Shown: positions 61,675 to 64,000 of the stretch, one piece after another
Layout of the letters: each line of letters opens with the position of its first letter
How positions within the stretch are numbered: the first letter of the stretch is position 1
From: a bacterium
Lineage (GTDB): Bacteria; 4484-113; JAFGCY01
Reading direction: 5' to 3'
Assembly: GCA_016932385.1 (NCBI GenBank)
Contig: JAFGCY010000005.1
Span: 1-64,000 of the forward strand
Length of the DNA: 64,000 nt
Notes under the pieces: model-generated
Seen by the model: only the letters and a program-made list of their open reading frames with translations
The model's database searches: none
What the model was told of the DNA's origin: nothing
Made by a program: the position numbers and the translations under genes

Positions 61675-62466
61675 ATGCGGGATCACGGTGCATTCGCGGA
61701 GAGGATCAAGCAGCGCTACAGCAGCAAGCTCCGGAGAGGTTTATACGGCACGATCACCACCAACACAATCTCCTTGTTGAGCATCTTGTTCTGCTGTGGC
61801 ATTGCGCTCCTCCAGATAAGCAACTTCTCCTTTCGCGAGTTGATTATTACCTGGCTGCCCGTGATCCTGGCAGGCTTCTTATTACTGGGAACACTATTGG
61901 GGCTGGCTTTATCACGTGTGGCCGAAGCAAGGCTGGTACCGGCACTTGTCCCGCAGATCGCTCACAAGCTAACCAAGTATGGGTTGCTGGTTCAGCTGGC
62001 GGATAGCGAACAGCTGATCAAACCTTACATAGCATCGCCCGGTTATGCCAAGCTGAGCCTGGGAGTGAACAAGTCCGCCGAACGGCGGCAATTGATCGAC
62101 CGATTGGAAATCCTGATCGATCACTATCCATCGCTCTGCCAGCGGCTTAACATCAAGCCGTGGAATCGGCAAACCGAGACTATCCGCGAACGGTCCGGCA
62201 TCGTCATGTCCGTCTCGGTACTGCTGCTCCTGGTGATCATAATCATCGGGTATGGCGAGTTGAACTCACCGTGCAACGGTGGCCAACCCTCCCCGGCGTT
62301 GATGACCGTATTGATCACCGCCGGGCTGCTCTGCCTGTTGACCTGGACTGCGCTGATCCTGGCCAGCGTAGCGTTCAATGCGGCGCAGAAACTCGCGGTC
62401 AGCCTGGCGATCGTGGAGTGTCTGGAGCTGGATGAAGGAGCAGCCTGGGCCAACCAGGCTCCGTAG
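61675..62466 (+). CDS. Four-helix membrane protein, unknown
   Basis: 263 residues. Two hydrophobic helices near the N-terminus (NTISLLSILFCCGIALLQIS and VILAGFLLLGTLLGLALS), a soluble middle of about 110 residues with SPGYAKLSLGVNKSAERRQL, and two more helices (VLLLLVIIIIGYG, LLCLLTWTALILASVA). No recognisable family. It sits alone between repeat clusters, and its TAG stop lies in CCGTAGTAAA, not clearly a repeat. Confidence 0.6.
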   Translation: MRDHGAFAERIKQRYSSKLRRGLYGTITTNTISLLSILFCCGIALLQISNFSFRELIITWLPVILAGFLLLGTLLGLALSRVAEARLVPALVPQIAHKLTKYGLLVQLADSEQLIKPYIASPGYAKLSLGVNKSAERRQLIDRLEILIDHYPSLCQRLNIKPWNRQTETIRERSGIVMSVSVLLLLVIIIIGYGELNSPCNGGQPSPALMTVLITAGLLCLLTWTALILASVAFNAAQKLAVSLAIVECLELDEGAAWANQAP

Positions 62467-62505
62467 TAAAGTCTGCGGCCAGTACGGCGGTGCTACTTGC
62501 GCATA

Positions 62506-62583
62506 GTAGAGCAAGCCCCCGTGCTTGCGTTTTCCTTTCGCACAACCAGGGGCGGTCGTGCTACTAGTCTAGTAGCGCTACTA
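62506..62583. repeat. GTAG-headed REP-like hairpin cluster before the fhs stop
   Basis: GTAG (62506-62509) + A + GCAAGC-CCCCGT-GCTTGC; then an inverted unit reading on the minus strand GTAGCACGACCGCCCCTGG, and CTAGTAGCGCTACTAG, a perfect palindrome that supplies the TAG stop of fhs. Confidence 0.6.
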
Positions 62584-64000
62584 GTCCAAATTCTTCACCA
62601 CGAATCCGCCGAAGGCGTCGTCGTCGCGGGCCAGCGCCAGTTCGCGCGCGCCGGCGGTGGTCCAGCTCATGCCCGGCATCTCGAAGACGTTGCCGCACAG
62701 CGCGACGATCCAGCCCGGGCCGCCGGCGTAGCGCACGTCGGTCACCGTCAGCGGCCGGCCGGCCGGATCGGCGCGGTGCTTGGGATCATCGGTGATCGAG
62801 AACTGCGTCTTGCTCATGCAAACGTTGAGGTTCACCCCGCCCAATTCCTCCATCCGCGCGATCCGGCCCAGCACGCCGCGGGAAAAGCGCACCTCGCCGG
62901 CGCGGTAGATCTCGCGCGCCACCGTCTCGATGATCTCCGTGGCGTGCATGCCCACGCTGTAGAGCGGCGCGCAGTCCGGCGCGTTGCTCTGCACGTCCGC
63001 GTCGATCGCCTTGACGATCTTCTCGGCCAGCGCTACCGCGCCGTCCGCGCCGTGCTTGTAGCCGGTATGCGCCTCGCAGGGCGCGCCCAGCTTGTCCTCG
63101 ACGTAGCTCTTGATCGCCGCGATCTCCTCGTCGGTGTCGTGGTCGAAGCGGTTGATCGCCACCACCACCGGCACCTGGTACTTCCGCATGTTCTCGACGT
63201 GGATCTTCAGGTTCCACATGCCCTTGAGGCAATCCTGGGGGTTCGGCGCGAAGCGCATCTGGCGCTGTTCCGCGGCGCTCTTGCCCAGCGGCTCCACCCC
63301 GCCCTGGTGCTTCAGGTCGCGCGTCGAGCAGACGATCACCACGCAGCCCGGCGTCACGCCGGCGGCGCGGCAGACCAGGTCCATGAACTTCTGCGCGCCG
63401 AGGTCCGCGCCGAAGCCGCCCTCGGTCAGCACGTAGTCGCAGGCCTTGACCGCCAGCCTGAGCGCGGCGACCGAGGCGTTGCCGTGGGCGATGTTGGCGA
63501 ACGGCCCGGTGTGGATAAACAGCCCGTTGCCGTAAAGGGTCTGCACCAGGTTCGGGTTGATCGCGCGCAGGAGGATCGCCAGCATCGGATTGACGGCGTC
63601 CAGGTCGCGCGGGGTCAGCGGCCGGCCGTCTCGGTAGTAGCCGACCAGGATGCGGTTCAAGCGCAGGCGCAGGTCGTCGAGGTCGCGGCTGATGCCCAGG
63701 GTCGCCATGATCTCGCTGGCGGCGGTGATCACGTAGCGCGCGTTGAAGCGCATCGCATCGTCCTTCAGCTTGCCGGAGGCCGACAGCTCCAGCTCACGCA
63801 TGCTGCGGTCGACCATATCCACCGCGCGCGGCCAGGCGAAGCGCCTGAGGTCGACGCCGTGCTTGTTGTCCTTGTAGTAGGTATAGGCCATCGCCATCGC
63901 GAACAGCAGGTTGTGCGCCGCGGTGATCGCGTGGATGTCGCCGGTGAAGTGCAGGTTGATGTCCTCCATCGGGATCACCTGGGAATAGCCGCCGCCGGCC
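62581..64000 (-). CDS. fhs: Formate-tetrahydrofolate ligase, N-terminus beyond the right edge
   Basis: 473 codons are present. It makes 10-formyl-THF from formate, THF and ATP in one-carbon metabolism. The family stretch GGGYSQVIPMEDINLHFTGD opens the visible part, followed by DIHAITAAHNLL, VVAINRFDHDTDEEI, YKHGADGA, SKTQFSITDDP and GPGWIVALCGNVFEMPG (PROSITE-like C-terminal region). The P-loop, which precedes these, lies outside the window. The stop TAG falls in a REP-like palindrome. Confidence 0.95.
   Translation of the reverse strand, partial: AGGGYSQVIPMEDINLHFTGDIHAITAAHNLLFAMAMAYTYYKDNKHGVDLRRFAWPRAVDMVDRSMRELELSASGKLKDDAMRFNARYVITAASEIMATLGISRDLDDLRLRLNRILVGYYRDGRPLTPRDLDAVNPMLAILLRAINPNLVQTLYGNGLFIHTGPFANIAHGNASVAALRLAVKACDYVLTEGGFGADLGAQKFMDLVCRAAGVTPGCVVIVCSTRDLKHQGGVEPLGKSAAEQRQMRFAPNPQDCLKGMWNLKIHVENMRKYQVPVVVAINRFDHDTDEEIAAIKSYVEDKLGAPCEAHTGYKHGADGAVALAEKIVKAIDADVQSNAPDCAPLYSVGMHATEIIETVAREIYRAGEVRFSRGVLGRIARMEELGGVNLNVCMSKTQFSITDDPKHRADPAGRPLTVTDVRYAGGPGWIVALCGNVFEMPGMSWTTAGARELALARDDDAFGGFVVKNLD

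Overview
The window reads as the chromosome of a GC-rich, flagellated, diderm bacterium that I cannot place in a named phylum. The evidence is a flagellar block with P-ring and L-ring genes (flgI, flgH), many lipoprotein signal peptides, intergenic REP-like hairpins, and large cell-surface lipoproteins carrying dockerin-like, Fn3-like and propeller-like repeats. Such proteins occur in several uncultured lineages, so I make no taxonomic claim.

Layout. 0-4 kb: a truncated dockerin-like lipoprotein, an 812-residue lipoprotein with seven carboxypeptidase-regulatory-like repeats, and a pilin-like membrane protein. 4.2-9.2 kb: a minus-strand flgF-flgG-flgA-flgH-flgI operon behind a near-perfect sigma-28 promoter, divergent from cheR. 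10-13 kb: lysS and a polytopic membrane protein. 13-23 kb: an AT-richer propeller-type lipoprotein, a polysaccharide deacetylase with a substituted metal ligand, and a 1394-residue dockerin/Fn3/PKD lipoprotein. 23-31 kb: housekeeping genes (CCA-adding enzyme, recX, a CinA-type protein, rsmD, a methyltransferase) around a 957-residue SIR2-TPR protein. 31-36 kb: a hybrid histidine kinase, a secreted protein and tRNA-Ser(GGA). 36-40.5 kb: an AT-rich insertion next to that tRNA, coding for one 1270-residue protein with a nuclease-like N-terminus and the look of a defence effector. 40.7-46.6 kb: a DinB-like protein, a potassium channel coupled to a cyclic-nucleotide-binding protein, a candidate small RNA, another dockerin-like protein and a PseG-like glycosyltransferase. 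46.6-54 kb: a polyprenol-kinase-like protein, thioredoxin, phosphohexomutase, a secreted esterase, a solute symporter, PspA, a DUF4126-like protein and a lytic transglycosylase. 54-61.4 kb: an M48 protease, an HNH nuclease fragment, a remnant of an AAA+ gene, a second propeller-type lipoprotein and the intact AAA+ gene. 61.4-64 kb: repeats, a membrane protein and formate-tetrahydrofolate ligase, which runs off the right edge.

Three genome-wide themes stand out. First, many genes have a TANNNT-type -10 box only 6-7 nt (sometimes 9-10 nt) before the start codon and no Shine-Dalgarno site, which points to widespread leaderless translation; other genes have good GGAGG sites. Second, intergenic hairpins are headed by GTAG, GGAG or GTGG, like REP elements mobilised by RAYT transposases, and at five genes the TAG stop codon is supplied by the GTAG/CTAG repeat. 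Third, two candidate immunity-type proteins are present: SIR2-TPR in host-like DNA and the 1270-residue protein in foreign-looking DNA.
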